This document shows, piece by piece, positions 8,721-17,919 of a stretch of 64,000 bases of DNA; position 1 is the stretch's first letter, and each line of letters opens with the position of its first letter. Both the position numbers and the translations under genes were made by a program. Below the pieces are notes generated by a model that was not told where the DNA came from, did not search any database, and saw only the letters and a list, made by a program, of their open reading frames with translations. This DNA comes from Scybalosoma faecavium (GTDB taxonomy: Bacteria > Bacillota > Clostridia > Christensenellales > Christensenellaceae). The stretch is from the NCBI GenBank assembly GCA_018716135.1, contig DVKG01000012.1, positions 124,001 to 188,000 of the forward strand, in the 5' to 3' direction.

Positions 8721-10358
8721 ATGGCACAGCATTTCCCCAGCAGGAAAAAATCAAAACTGAATAAGATAAAACGCGAGCTGGGCGAGAGAAGAGAGCGTTC
8801 CCGCAACAGCAGGAACCGCGCAAAGGCCAGACGCTCCCGTCGGAAAGAATCTAAGGCGCAAATCTCAGAAGAAGCAAAGCAAAGACACGCCGCGCGCCTG
8901 GCACGCGCATCCGAAGCGCGAAAAGCTGAAAAAGCTGACAGAAAACAAAACAAGCGCAAGAGCAGCGTCGCCGCCAGAAGCTCCGGCGCGATACGCAAAT
9001 CCCACGAGACGCGCGGATATGTTCCGCGCAGGCTTCGTAAAAAGGAAGCGCCGGGCATATCCGCAAAAAGAGTGGAAAACGCTCCGGGATATTATGTGCC
9101 TCTCGAAGGAGAGGTCAGCGATAACCTCCGCAATAGATATAGCGTAATCACAGGTATAGGTCTGGCCTTTCTGCTATTCATAGGCGTAGCTACTTTTTTC
9201 GATTCATTTGAAGGAGAAAGCGCGGTTTATGAGCGCGCCTACAACGACAACGTTTTTGACTATATATCCGGTCAGATCGACAGCTTTACTGCTGAGTACG
9301 ATGACAATATTTACAGCCAAAACAGTTTTATAGATTGTTACGGTTTGGTAGAAAGACTCGCAGGCAGAACTTATATCCCCGATACCGACGTCACTTTGAC
9401 AGTGGTTCGCAATAGCTTAAACCAGCTCCAATTCGTCATGCCTGAGATGGACGAAGAGACTATAGAAAGCAACGGCACAAATGCAAACAGATTAAAAATA
9501 TTCTTAGATCAGCGCGAAATACCCTTGCTCTACGTTTCCTCTCCCGTAAAAAACACCCCCGGCCGCACGGAGCTGCCCGTCAACGTCTACGATTACTCCA
9601 ACCAGAACTCTGACAATATGCTCTCTGAGCTGCAAGAGCGCGGCATAGACACGATAGATCTCCGAGAGAATATGCTCGAGGACGGGCTGAAAAGCGAAGA
9701 TCTATTCTTCAGAACAGACCACCATTGGACGGCGAACGCCGGAATCTGGTCTGCCGATATAATAATGCAGAAGCTCGCCACTATGTATCCGGAGCACTTC
9801 AAATACGATGCTTCGCTTTTCGACAAAGATAACTACAACATTGAGGTCTTAGAAAACTTCTTCCTCGGGAGACAGGGAGAGCGCGTCGGACAGTACTTCG
9901 GAGGCAGGGACGACTATCCTATATATTCGCCTAAGTTCGACACTAACTTCAGCGTCCTGAGATATAACAGAGACGGTACGACAGAAGGCGTAAAAACCGG
10001 CACATTTGACGAAGCAGTCGTATGCCCGGAGTATCTCACTAATATCACTAACGGGCATTCCACCGACGCATACTCATACTACACCGGAGCCGACTTGCCC
10101 ATAGTGCAGATAACCAACAACAATCCGGACTCCACAGGACGTATTCTGATAGTAAAAGACAGCTTTGCCAGAATGACAGTCCCCTTCCTGGCTACGGGCG
10201 TCAAGGAAATCTGCATGATAGATATGAGATATTACAAAGGCAATCTATACGACTATATAGAGAGTTACTCGCCTGACCTTGTTATGCTGCATTACAACAG
10301 CGACTATTATTCGTCAGACAGCAGTGCTTTTAACTTCAGCAAAAACATAAAATACTGA
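8721..10358 (+). CDS. Membrane-anchored SGNH/DHHW acyltransferase partner with long basic N-tail
   Basis: The 545-residue protein has a single transmembrane segment near residues 145-162 (VITGIGLAFLLFIGVATFF). Beyond it is an AlgJ/AlgX/DHHW-type extracellular domain with FFRTDHHWTANAGIW and a C-terminal VKDSFAR serine motif, giving an apparent Ser-Asp-His set. About the first 130 residues are an extraordinary cytoplasmic tail rich in Lys, Arg, Glu and Ala, with many helix-forming RRxRxxxRxR runs. It is encoded 15 bases after the MBOAT gene and ends at a strong terminator, so the two very likely act as one O-acylation unit. The basic tail is unusual for this family. Confidence 0.88.
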   Translation: MAQHFPSRKKSKLNKIKRELGERRERSRNSRNRAKARRSRRKESKAQISEEAKQRHAARLARASEARKAEKADRKQNKRKSSVAARSSGAIRKSHETRGYVPRRLRKKEAPGISAKRVENAPGYYVPLEGEVSDNLRNRYSVITGIGLAFLLFIGVATFFDSFEGESAVYERAYNDNVFDYISGQIDSFTAEYDDNIYSQNSFIDCYGLVERLAGRTYIPDTDVTLTVVRNSLNQLQFVMPEMDEETIESNGTNANRLKIFLDQREIPLLYVSSPVKNTPGRTELPVNVYDYSNQNSDNMLSELQERGIDTIDLRENMLEDGLKSEDLFFRTDHHWTANAGIWSADIIMQKLATMYPEHFKYDASLFDKDNYNIEVLENFFLGRQGERVGQYFGGRDDYPIYSPKFDTNFSVLRYNRDGTTEGVKTGTFDEAVVCPEYLTNITNGHSTDAYSYYTGADLPIVQITNNNPDSTGRILIVKDSFARMTVPFLATGVKEICMIDMRYYKGNLYDYIESYSPDLVMLHYNSDYYSSDSSAFNFSKNIKY

Positions 10359-10367
10359 CAGGCTTTT

Positions 10368-10396
10368 GAGGATACCCTTTGGTATCCTCTTTTTTA
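10368..10396 (+). terminator. Terminator after the MBOAT-SGNH operon
   Basis: GAGGATACC pairs with GGTATCCTC over a four-base loop, then seven T residues with one break. Confidence 0.9.
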
Positions 10397-10450
10397 TTCT
10401 ATTTTTTAGCTATTATTTTGTCGTACTTATATTCAGATATAATCACAATA

Positions 10451-10479
10451 TTGACTATGTGTAAATTAGGTGTTAATAT
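10451..10479 (+). promoter_or_regulatory. Promoter of the first CotH gene
   Basis: TTGACT at 10451-10456 and TAATAT at 10474-10479 are 17 bases apart, 36 bases before the ATG. Confidence 0.6.
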
Positions 10480-10514
10480 AACATCTGTAACAAAAGAAAT
10501 ATGAAAGTCGAATT

Positions 10515-11498
10515 ATGAAACGTAAACGTATATTATCACTATTATTATCATCTGCCTTAACTCTCTCCTCACTAACGCTCTGCCAATGCAGCTCATCCAA
10601 TTCCGTCCACAATGTCGTAATAAATGAAGTGGTCACTTGTAATAAATACTCGCATATCGCCTCGGACGGCACTGCACCTGACTGGGTAGAGCTCTACAAC
10701 AATTCGGACAAACCTCTGAATTTGAATGGATGGGGATTGACGGATGATAAGACAGACCCTTACAAGTTCACATTCCCGGACATAACCGTAGATTCAGGAG
10801 AATACCTTCTTATCTATTGCAGCGGAGCTGAAAAAACAGACGCCGAAGACGGCATACTGCGCGCCGGTTTTAAACTCTCCAGTAAAGGAGAATTTCTCGC
10901 TCTCACAGACGCCGGCGGCGCCACGATACAGTCTCTCGATATTGACGCATTAGGCGCTGACATATCATACGGCAGAAAGGACGACGGCTCTTACGCTTAT
11001 TACAATAAGCCTACTCCGGGAACGATCAACTCCGGCGAAACGGCCGGCGAGCCTGTGTTTTCCGACTCAGCAATCGACTCCGGCATAAAAATAAACGAGT
11101 ATGTTTCAAACTCCCGATATACCATAACCGACTCCGACGGCGAACGCTATTGTTGGGTCGAAATTATAAACACGAGAAGCTCGCCTGTAGACATAAGCGG
11201 ATACGGTCTTTCTAACGATGAGGATAATCCGAAAAAGTGGTCCTTTCCCGATATAACACTACAACCCGAGGAAATCCGCCTCGTATTCTTCTCGGGCAAA
11301 GATAAAACTGACCCTGACGGTGAACTTCATACGAATTTTAAACTCAATTCATCCGACACTTCTATTATCCTTTCTCAAGAGCTTGGGCATTCTATAGATG
11401 AAGTCTCCATAGATTCAAGCCTTGATGAACTCTCAGCAGGAAGAAGCGCAGATTTCAGCAGATGGAGTTTCGGATATTTCCCAAATCGACCGTACTAA
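10515..11498 (+). CDS. CotH-type lipoprotein, 5' part before frameshift (two lamin-tail domains)
   Basis: This frame gives a signal peptide (residues 1-22) with Cys at 23 and 25, the second aligned with the lipoprotein Cys of the downstream paralogue, then two lamin-tail domains (VVINEVV...DWVELYN, and IKINEY...WVEIIN). It then stops after 327 residues. The full-length paralogue at 13527 continues through a PTPGAAN linker into a third lamin-tail domain. Here that linker is missing and the reading frame shifts near 11455-11475, so the remainder is encoded in the next frame from about 11460. As read, this fragment would make an exported two-domain lipoprotein without the kinase domain. A sequencing error cannot be excluded, but loss of about 45 bases points to a real deletion. 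Confidence 0.72.
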   Translation: MKRKRILSLLLSSALTLSSLTLCQCSSSNSVHNVVINEVVTCNKYSHIASDGTAPDWVELYNNSDKPLNLNGWGLTDDKTDPYKFTFPDITVDSGEYLLIYCSGAEKTDAEDGILRAGFKLSSKGEFLALTDAGGATIQSLDIDALGADISYGRKDDGSYAYYNKPTPGTINSGETAGEPVFSDSAIDSGIKINEYVSNSRYTITDSDGERYCWVEIINTRSSPVDISGYGLSNDEDNPKKWSFPDITLQPEEIRLVFFSGKDKTDPDGELHTNFKLNSSDTSIILSQELGHSIDEVSIDSSLDELSAGRSADFSRWSFGYFPNRPY

Positions 11499-13425
11499 AC
11501 TGCACAACCTTTACATAAGCGAAGTAAAAACCGGTAAATCCGCTCTGACAGACAGCCCTGATTGGATAGAGCTTCACAACGCCGGGACTGCCTCTGTAGA
11601 TCTCACCGGATACGGTCTTTCGGACGACAGCAAACAGCCCTTCCTGTATACTTTTCCGGAAACAGCAATACAGCCGGGAGAATACCTCATCGTTTATCTG
11701 CAATATCTGCCGGACGATCCGCTCAGCTCCCTGGCAGCAGAGACCTTCAGCCTGAACTCTGACGGAGAAAATGTGTTTTTATCCAAACCCGACGGCAGTG
11801 TCGCAGACGCTATGAATACCGGAGTGCAGCATTACGGTATAACTCGCGGCAGAACAGGAGCATCGACCGACTGTGTATACTTCACCACTCCCACGCCGGG
11901 GGCAGCCAATTCTTCTGAATACTGCACAGCTTATACCCAAAAGCCTGCGCTTTCTGCCGGAGGCTATGTCGAATCGGGATACAGCGTGGAAATAACGGCA
12001 GAGAGCGAAGCCACAGTATACTACACCACCGATGGCTCAAAGCCTACGACAAGCTCCGCCGTTTATTCCGGTCCTATTAGTATAACTGAATCTACGCCTG
12101 TGCGCGCCATAGCTGTTACACCGGGCAAGCTCGCCAGCGAGTGTGCAACAGAAAACTACATTATAGATGAAAAACACGATATCCCGGTCGTCTGCATAAG
12201 CGTTGATGACGACGAGTTTTTTGACAGTGAAAACGGCATATACTCCGAGGGTTCGGGATACAGCTCCGGTTCCCATCCGCATCGAGGCGCAAACTACTGG
12301 AAAGACATCGAACGAGAAATAAGCTTTGAATGGTTTGAAGCGGACGGCACACGAGGGATAGAAGCCCCCGCCGGCATTAAAATCTTCGGTCAATATTCCC
12401 GCGCATACGACCAAAGATCATTGGCGATAAAGTTCAGAGGAGCTTATGGCGTAAGCTCAATCACATATCCATTTTTCCGCGATTATGACGTCACTACATT
12501 CAGCAGTCTTATTTTGCGCACATCAGGTCAGGACGTCAACTCCACCAAGCTCCGCGACGCATTTTACGCTCAGATAACAAAGAACGAGATGAATCTGGAT
12601 TATATGGAATACCGCCCTTGTGCAGTCTACATAAACGGACAATACTGGGGACTTTATAATCTGCGCGAGCAGGAAGATGAAAATTACATTTCAAATCATT
12701 ATGGCGTAAGCACAGAGAGCATAGACATAATACAAAAGGAAGGCGCTGTACGCAGCGGGTCGGACGAATCGTGGGAAGAGCTGCTCGAATACGTAAAATC
12801 GCACAACCTGTCTGACTCTGACAGCTATGCCTATGTCTCTGAAAAAGTTGATATAGAAGAATTTACTGACTATATCATCACAGAGGTTTTCCTCTGCAAC
12901 CCGGATACTGACAACATAAAATATTGGCGGAGCACAGACGGAGACGGCAAGTTTCGATGGCTGCTTTACGATCTGGATATTTCTTTGATGTCAGAATCGC
13001 ACACTAAGAACTATTTGTCAGAGTATTTCCACTCTGAAGGGCACGGCTACAACCACGTAATTCCCACCACCTTGCAGAGAGGTCTGATGCAGAACGCGGA
13101 ATACAAGCAGTATTTCATACAGAGATACGCCTACCATCTAACTCACACTTTCCGCGCCGAACGCACCACCGCCATACTCGACCAGATGGCGGACGAAATC
13201 CGAACCGAAATGCCCAGGCATATCGCACGCTGGAAAGACGGAACGAAATATTCTCTGGCTTGTCCTGAATACGATATTGCTTCTCCGCGCAGCATGGAAC
13301 ATTGGGAAGTAAAAATCACACAGCTCAAGACTATTATAACTGCCAGAGTGGACACGGCCGAACAGGAGCTTCAAGAGTATTTTGATCTATCTGACTCAGA
13401 AATGCAGGCATTAGGGCTCGCTTAA
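11425..13425 (+). CDS. CotH-type protein, 3' part after frameshift (lamin-tail, chitobiase-like and CotH kinase domains)
   Basis: This open frame (666 residues from the ATG at 11425) continues the preceding gene in the +1 frame. It holds a third lamin-tail domain (LYISEVK...DWIELHN), a chitobiase C-terminal-like domain (VYYTTDGSKPTTSSA), and a CotH kinase-like domain from about residue 245 with GIKIFGQYSRAYDQRSLAIKF, YWGLYNLREQED and WLLYDLDISL. CotH proteins are atypical protein kinases that phosphorylate secreted or surface proteins. No ribosome site precedes the ATG and no signal peptide exists, so independent translation would leave it in the cytoplasm; it is best seen as the severed 3' half of one gene. 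The DLDIS motif differs from DLDWG in the paralogue. Confidence 0.7.
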   Translation: MNSQQEEAQISADGVSDISQIDRTKLHNLYISEVKTGKSALTDSPDWIELHNAGTASVDLTGYGLSDDSKQPFLYTFPETAIQPGEYLIVYLQYLPDDPLSSLAAETFSLNSDGENVFLSKPDGSVADAMNTGVQHYGITRGRTGASTDCVYFTTPTPGAANSSEYCTAYTQKPALSAGGYVESGYSVEITAESEATVYYTTDGSKPTTSSAVYSGPISITESTPVRAIAVTPGKLASECATENYIIDEKHDIPVVCISVDDDEFFDSENGIYSEGSGYSSGSHPHRGANYWKDIEREISFEWFEADGTRGIEAPAGIKIFGQYSRAYDQRSLAIKFRGAYGVSSITYPFFRDYDVTTFSSLILRTSGQDVNSTKLRDAFYAQITKNEMNLDYMEYRPCAVYINGQYWGLYNLREQEDENYISNHYGVSTESIDIIQKEGAVRSGSDESWEELLEYVKSHNLSDSDSYAYVSEKVDIEEFTDYIITEVFLCNPDTDNIKYWRSTDGDGKFRWLLYDLDISLMSESHTKNYLSEYFHSEGHGYNHVIPTTLQRGLMQNAEYKQYFIQRYAYHLTHTFRAERTTAILDQMADEIRTEMPRHIARWKDGTKYSLACPEYDIASPRSMEHWEVKITQLKTIITARVDTAEQELQEYFDLSDSEMQALGLA

Positions 13426-13455
13426 CCTCTGATTCACATACTCATAACAGTATTG

Positions 13456-13484
13456 TTGACCAAAGTCGTTTTTAATGATAAAAT
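13456..13484 (+). promoter_or_regulatory. Promoter of the second CotH gene
   Basis: TTGACC at 13456-13461 and TAAAAT at 13479-13484 are 17 bases apart. It lies between the two paralogues, so each has its own promoter. Confidence 0.65.
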
Positions 13485-13526
13485 ATTAGGAGCTTTAAAC
13501 AGCTTCGAAAGGATTTCTGTAATATA

Positions 13527-16500
13527 ATGATGAAGAAGACAATTTCTCTTGCAATGACCGCCATCATTGCTATCGCTATGGCGCTGCCTCTGAGCGCGTG
13601 CAGCAGTTCACAATCGGCAACTGACACAGTAGTTATAAACGAAGTCGTTACTTCAAATAAATACTCGCTCACCGCCTCTGACGGCTCGGCGCCCGATTGG
13701 GTTGAGCTTTACAACGGCACAAACTCATCAGTCAACCTCTCGGGATGGGGGTTAACCGACGAGGAAACAGACCAATATAAATTTGAATTTCCTAACATTA
13801 CTCTAAATTCCGGAGATTATCTTCTCGTATATTGCTCCGGCGACGAACAAACCGACAACGAAGACGGAATCCTTCGAACGGGCTTCAAACTCTCCAGCAA
13901 AGGCGAGTTTCTCGCGCTGACAGACGCTCGCGGGAACACCGTACAAGCGATGAATCTCGAATCTATGCCCTCCGATATATCATATGGCCGCGCAGACGAC
14001 GGCACATATCTTTACTTCGGACTTCCTACACCCGGAGCAAAAAACGAGGGCTTGACCAACACGACTCCTGACTTTGACCAGGCCGTTGCAGAATCGCCCA
14101 TTAAAATCAACGAATATATTGTCAACAACGATTATTCCATAGTCGACAGCGACGGCGAGAGAAGCTCCTGGGTCGAAATAATCAACACGGGAAGCGAAGC
14201 GGTTGACATAACAGGCTTCGGGCTTTCTGACGACGAGACAGACACTAAAAAGTGGATTTTTCCGGAAATGTCTCTCCAACCCGGCGAAATTCGTCTTGTA
14301 TTCCTATCGGGCAAAGATAAAACAGATCCGAACGGAGAGCTTCACGCTAATTTTAAGCTGAGCAAGAATGATACAAAGCTCATTCTCTCTCAGGAGATGG
14401 GACGCACGATAGACGTCAGCGTGATAGATTCTAAACTGGGCAGCGCCTCCTGCGGCAGAGCCGAGGGCGACTATTCAAACTGGGTTTACTTCGCAGAACC
14501 GACTCCCGGCGCAGCAAACACTACTCAAAGCTTTACTGAAATTGCTCAGGCCTCGGAGACATATCTGCCCGCAGTTTATCTCAGCGAAACAAAATCTAAC
14601 AAGGTCGCCCGATCGGACGACCCTGACTGGATCGAGCTGGCCAACTCGGGCAGCGAGGCAGTTGATCTTAGCGGCTATGGGCTCTCCGACAGCAAGGACG
14701 AGCCCTTTCGCTTTAAATTCCCGGAAAACACAACAATACAGCCGGGAGAATACCTAGTCGTCTATTGCGGCAGCCTTCCTGCGGAGCAGCAGACAGGGCT
14801 TCTCGCAGCTGACATATCTCTAAACGCCGACGGAGATGACGTTTACCTCTCTAAGCCTGACGGAAGCATACTGGATACTATCAACACAGGCGTACAGTAC
14901 AGCGGGATAACAAGCGGAAGAACAAACGGCAGCAATGAGCGCGTTTACTTCACAACCGCTACTCCCGGAGCTGCGAATCCTTCAGAAACATACAAAACAT
15001 ATACGCAAAAGCCCACGCTTTCAGCAGGCGGATATGTAGATTCCGGATATACCGTTGAAATAACATCTGAGGAAGGCGCGTCTATATACTATACCACCGA
15101 CGGTTCTAAGCCCACCACAAGCTCAAATAGATACTCCTCCCCCATCTCTATCACAGAATCCACACCCGTCCGCGCTATCGCAGTCTCTGAGGGCAAGCTG
15201 ACCAGCGAATGTTCTACGGAGAATTACATAATCGACGAATCTCACACGATTCCCACTGTTTGTATTACTGTAAACGACGACGAATTCTTCGGAGAAACTA
15301 ACGGCATATATTCTAAAGGCGCAGGCTACAGCTCTGATGAGGCAGACTTCCCGCACACCGGCGCAAACTATTGGAAAGACATCGAACGCGAAATTAGTTT
15401 TGAATGGTTTGAAGCAGACGGCACAAAGGGGATTGAAGTTCCCGCAGGTATTAAAATCTTCGGTCAATATTCACGCGCGCTCGATCAGAAATCGCTGGTC
15501 ATAAAATTCCGCGATTCTTACGGAGCCTCCGAAGTTACCTATCCCTTCTTCCGCGACTATGACGTTACGACATTTAACAGCTTGATACTTCGCGTCTCCG
15601 GTCAGGACGTAAATTCGACTAAACTCAGAGATGCTTTCTTCGCGCAAGTCTGCAAAAACTATATGGACTTGGATTACATGGAGTATCGTCCCTGCGCAGT
15701 ATACATAAACGGCGAATATTGGGGGTTATATAATCTGCGTGAACAGCTGGATGAAAACTACATCAAAAATCACTATGGCACTTCCAGCACAGACAATATT
15801 GACGTAGGCAGTGAAACCGGCACTGCGTCCGACGGCTCAGCCGCTGCCACAGGAAACGAAGACGTAGACGGAGAAACTTTCGGCAGTGATTACGGTTCAA
15901 AGCTAATAGACGTAGTGAAAGGCAACAGAGACGTGAAGCACGGCAGCCTCGACGATTGGAACGAGCTTCTCGAATATGTCCGGACGCACGACCTTTCTGA
16001 TGATGAAGCTTACAAATACGTTTGCAGCAGAGTTGACGTTGAAGAATATGCCGACTATATAATAGCAGAGACTTTCTTCAACAACACCGATTCCGGAAAT
16101 GTTAGATTTTGGCGAGACGGAAGCGGCACGAACAAGTATCGCTGGATGCTTTACGATTTGGACTGGGGACTCTCACCTTCGACTTATACATGGAACTACA
16201 TTGAGGAATATTTCAACGAAGTCGGTCACGGAATTGCTCACGGCTTTTCCACAGTTTTGCCCAGAGCGCTTCTCAAAAATCCAGAATGGAAGAATTATTT
16301 CATTGAGAGATACGCCTATCATCTGACCCATACTTTCAGATCTGAGCGAACCAACGCAATCCTCGATCAAATGGCTGAAGAAATACGTCCTGAGATGGAA
16401 CGTCATATCGCACGTTGGGCGAACACCGGCTCTCCTGCCCAGGAAATCTCCTCTCCCTCGAGCATGGAAGTATGGGAAAATAACCTCGCCAGCCTTAAAA

Positions 16501-16595
16501 ATATGCTTAATGAACGCATAGACATAGTAACAGAAGATCTTGAACAGTATTTTGGACTGTCAGACGCTCAGATGAAAGAGCTGGGACTTGAATAG
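13527..16595 (+). CDS. Exported lipoprotein with three lamin-tail domains, chitobiase-like domain and CotH kinase domain
   Basis: The intact paralogue has 1022 residues. It has a signal peptide with lipobox LSAC (Cys 25), lamin-tail domains at about 35-150, 190-305 and 345-455 joined by PTPGA(A/K)N linkers, a chitobiase C-terminal-like domain at about 490-560 (IYYTTDGSKPTTSSN), and a CotH kinase-like domain at about 575-1010 with IKIFGQYSRALDQKS, YWGLYNLREQLDENYI and the metal-binding WMLYDLDWGL. Relative to the upstream copy it has an extra low-complexity acidic linker around residues 760-800. Family members phosphorylate extracytoplasmic proteins. The ATG lies behind AAAGGA at a rather long distance. 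The lamin-tail repeats suggest surface or matrix binding. Confidence 0.88.
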   Translation: MMKKTISLAMTAIIAIAMALPLSACSSSQSATDTVVINEVVTSNKYSLTASDGSAPDWVELYNGTNSSVNLSGWGLTDEETDQYKFEFPNITLNSGDYLLVYCSGDEQTDNEDGILRTGFKLSSKGEFLALTDARGNTVQAMNLESMPSDISYGRADDGTYLYFGLPTPGAKNEGLTNTTPDFDQAVAESPIKINEYIVNNDYSIVDSDGERSSWVEIINTGSEAVDITGFGLSDDETDTKKWIFPEMSLQPGEIRLVFLSGKDKTDPNGELHANFKLSKNDTKLILSQEMGRTIDVSVIDSKLGSASCGRAEGDYSNWVYFAEPTPGAANTTQSFTEIAQASETYLPAVYLSETKSNKVARSDDPDWIELANSGSEAVDLSGYGLSDSKDEPFRFKFPENTTIQPGEYLVVYCGSLPAEQQTGLLAADISLNADGDDVYLSKPDGSILDTINTGVQYSGITSGRTNGSNERVYFTTATPGAANPSETYKTYTQKPTLSAGGYVDSGYTVEITSEEGASIYYTTDGSKPTTSSNRYSSPISITESTPVRAIAVSEGKLTSECSTENYIIDESHTIPTVCITVNDDEFFGETNGIYSKGAGYSSDEADFPHTGANYWKDIEREISFEWFEADGTKGIEVPAGIKIFGQYSRALDQKSLVIKFRDSYGASEVTYPFFRDYDVTTFNSLILRVSGQDVNSTKLRDAFFAQVCKNYMDLDYMEYRPCAVYINGEYWGLYNLREQLDENYIKNHYGTSSTDNIDVGSETGTASDGSAAATGNEDVDGETFGSDYGSKLIDVVKGNRDVKHGSLDDWNELLEYVRTHDLSDDEAYKYVCSRVDVEEYADYIIAETFFNNTDSGNVRFWRDGSGTNKYRWMLYDLDWGLSPSTYTWNYIEEYFNEVGHGIAHGFSTVLPRALLKNPEWKNYFIERYAYHLTHTFRSERTNAILDQMAEEIRPEMERHIARWANTGSPAQEISSPSSMEVWENNLASLKNMLNERIDIVTEDLEQYFGLSDAQMKELGLE

Positions 16596-16608
16596 CATAT
16601 AATAAGAC

Positions 16609-16643
16609 AGCCTACGGCGAGAAAACAATTCTTGCCGTAGGCT
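16609..16643. terminator. Hairpin between convergent CotH and ilvA genes
   Basis: AGCCTACGGC pairs with GCCGTAGGCT over a 15-base loop. The downstream flanks are AT-rich on both sides, so it may end transcription in both directions. Confidence 0.7.
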
Positions 16644-16678
16644 TATATATTTATTATTTTCTATGTGTCTTACATTCG

Positions 16679-17872
16679 TTACAGTATTTTAAAACCGAAG
16701 CTCTCCAGCGCATCTCGTATTTGGCGCGTATGCTCAAAGTTTCTCGTTTCGAGCAGCAGGCGGAGATAGCATCCATTTACATCTGAGCCTTCGTTCGCGC
16801 GCTCATGGTGTACAGAAATTACATTTCCGCCCAGCTCGGCAATTATGCGCGATACGTTTTGCAGCTGACCGGGTTTATCCACAAGCTCTATATTAAGCTG
16901 GCAGTTTCTGCCGGACATCAGCAAGCCTCTTGTTATCACTCTGGAGAGAATGGTAACGTCTATATTTCCGCCGGAGAGTATACACACCGCCTTCTTCCCG
17001 TTTAAATCTACTTTGTTAAACATAGCCGCCGCGACCGACACCGCGCCTGCGCCTTCCGTTACCAGCTTGTGCTGCTCCATAAGAGCGAGTATCGCCGCCG
17101 AAATTTCATCATCGCTCACGGTCACTATATCGTCAACGTATTTGGAGCAGATATCATATGTAATTGAGCCCGGTTCTTTAACCGCTATTCCGTCTGCTAT
17201 AGTCGCCACATTGCTCAATGTCTCAATATGCCCATCATGAATAGAGTTAATCATAGACGGCGCTCCGGACGCTTGAACTCCGTATACCTTTATCCCCGGG
17301 TTGAGAGATTTAAGAGTAAACGCAATTCCGGATATAAGTCCTCCTCCGCCTATCGGCACTATAACAGCATCCATATCTGCTATTTGTTCTACCAACTCCA
17401 AGGCAATAGTTCCCTGACCGGCTATGACGTCCTCATCGTCAAACGGATGTATGAACGTACTTCCCAGCTCGTCTCTGAGAGAGAGGGCTTTTTTGTATGC
17501 GTCGTCATACACTCCTTCTACAAGGCATACCTCCGCACCGTAGCTTTTCGTCGCTTCCACTTTAGAGATAGGCGCTCCGTCCGGCAGGCATATAATGGAC
17601 TTTATGCCGTTCTTTTGAGCCGCCAGCGCAACGCCTTGAGCATGGTTCCCGGCTGAGCAGGCTATTACTCCCTTTTCGCGCTCTTCCTCGCTGAGGCGCG
17701 ACATTTTGTAATACGCTCCGCGCACTTTAAAAGAACCCGTAATTTGCAGGTTTTCCGTTTTTAAATATATGTCGCTCCCGGGGTTGATTTTCGGCGCGTG
17801 TATTACATCAGTCTTTCTTACTATGTTTTTTAATGTATAATTCGCTCTGTATACGTTATCCAGTGTAAGTAT
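16679..17872 (-). CDS. ilvA: Threonine dehydratase with ACT domain; non-canonical start
   Basis: The enzyme deaminates threonine to 2-oxobutyrate, the first step of isoleucine synthesis. The PLP lysine is in GSFKVRGAY (Lys 49 with this start), the SAGNHAQG phosphate loop and GGGGLISG follow, and the last 75 residues form an ACT domain (LNIELVDKPGQLQNVSRII). The open frame contains no ATG, GTG or TTG upstream of the lysine; the GTG at 17725 would begin one residue after it. An AAGGAAG site lies 6 bases before ATA at 17872 and 3 before ATT at 17875, and an in-frame TGA lies at 17903-17905. The N-terminus LTLDNVYRANYTLKNIVRKT looks complete, so a rare AUA or AUU start is inferred. Confidence 0.85.
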   Translation of the reverse strand: MLTLDNVYRANYTLKNIVRKTDVIHAPKINPGSDIYLKTENLQITGSFKVRGAYYKMSRLSEEEREKGVIACSAGNHAQGVALAAQKNGIKSIICLPDGAPISKVEATKSYGAEVCLVEGVYDDAYKKALSLRDELGSTFIHPFDDEDVIAGQGTIALELVEQIADMDAVIVPIGGGGLISGIAFTLKSLNPGIKVYGVQASGAPSMINSIHDGHIETLSNVATIADGIAVKEPGSITYDICSKYVDDIVTVSDDEISAAILALMEQHKLVTEGAGAVSVAAAMFNKVDLNGKKAVCILSGGNIDVTILSRVITRGLLMSGRNCQLNIELVDKPGQLQNVSRIIAELGGNVISVHHERANEGSDVNGCYLRLLLETRNFEHTRQIRDALESFGFKIL

Positions 17873-17919
17873 AATTATCTTCCTTTCTATATCAGATATG
17901 TGTCAGAATGCCGAAGTAT

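Noticed and set aside
13527..16595. Spore coat protein role for the CotH proteins
   Set aside because: They are lipoproteins with lamin-tail and chitobiase-like domains, unlike the shorter spore coat CotH, and no coat genes are nearby.
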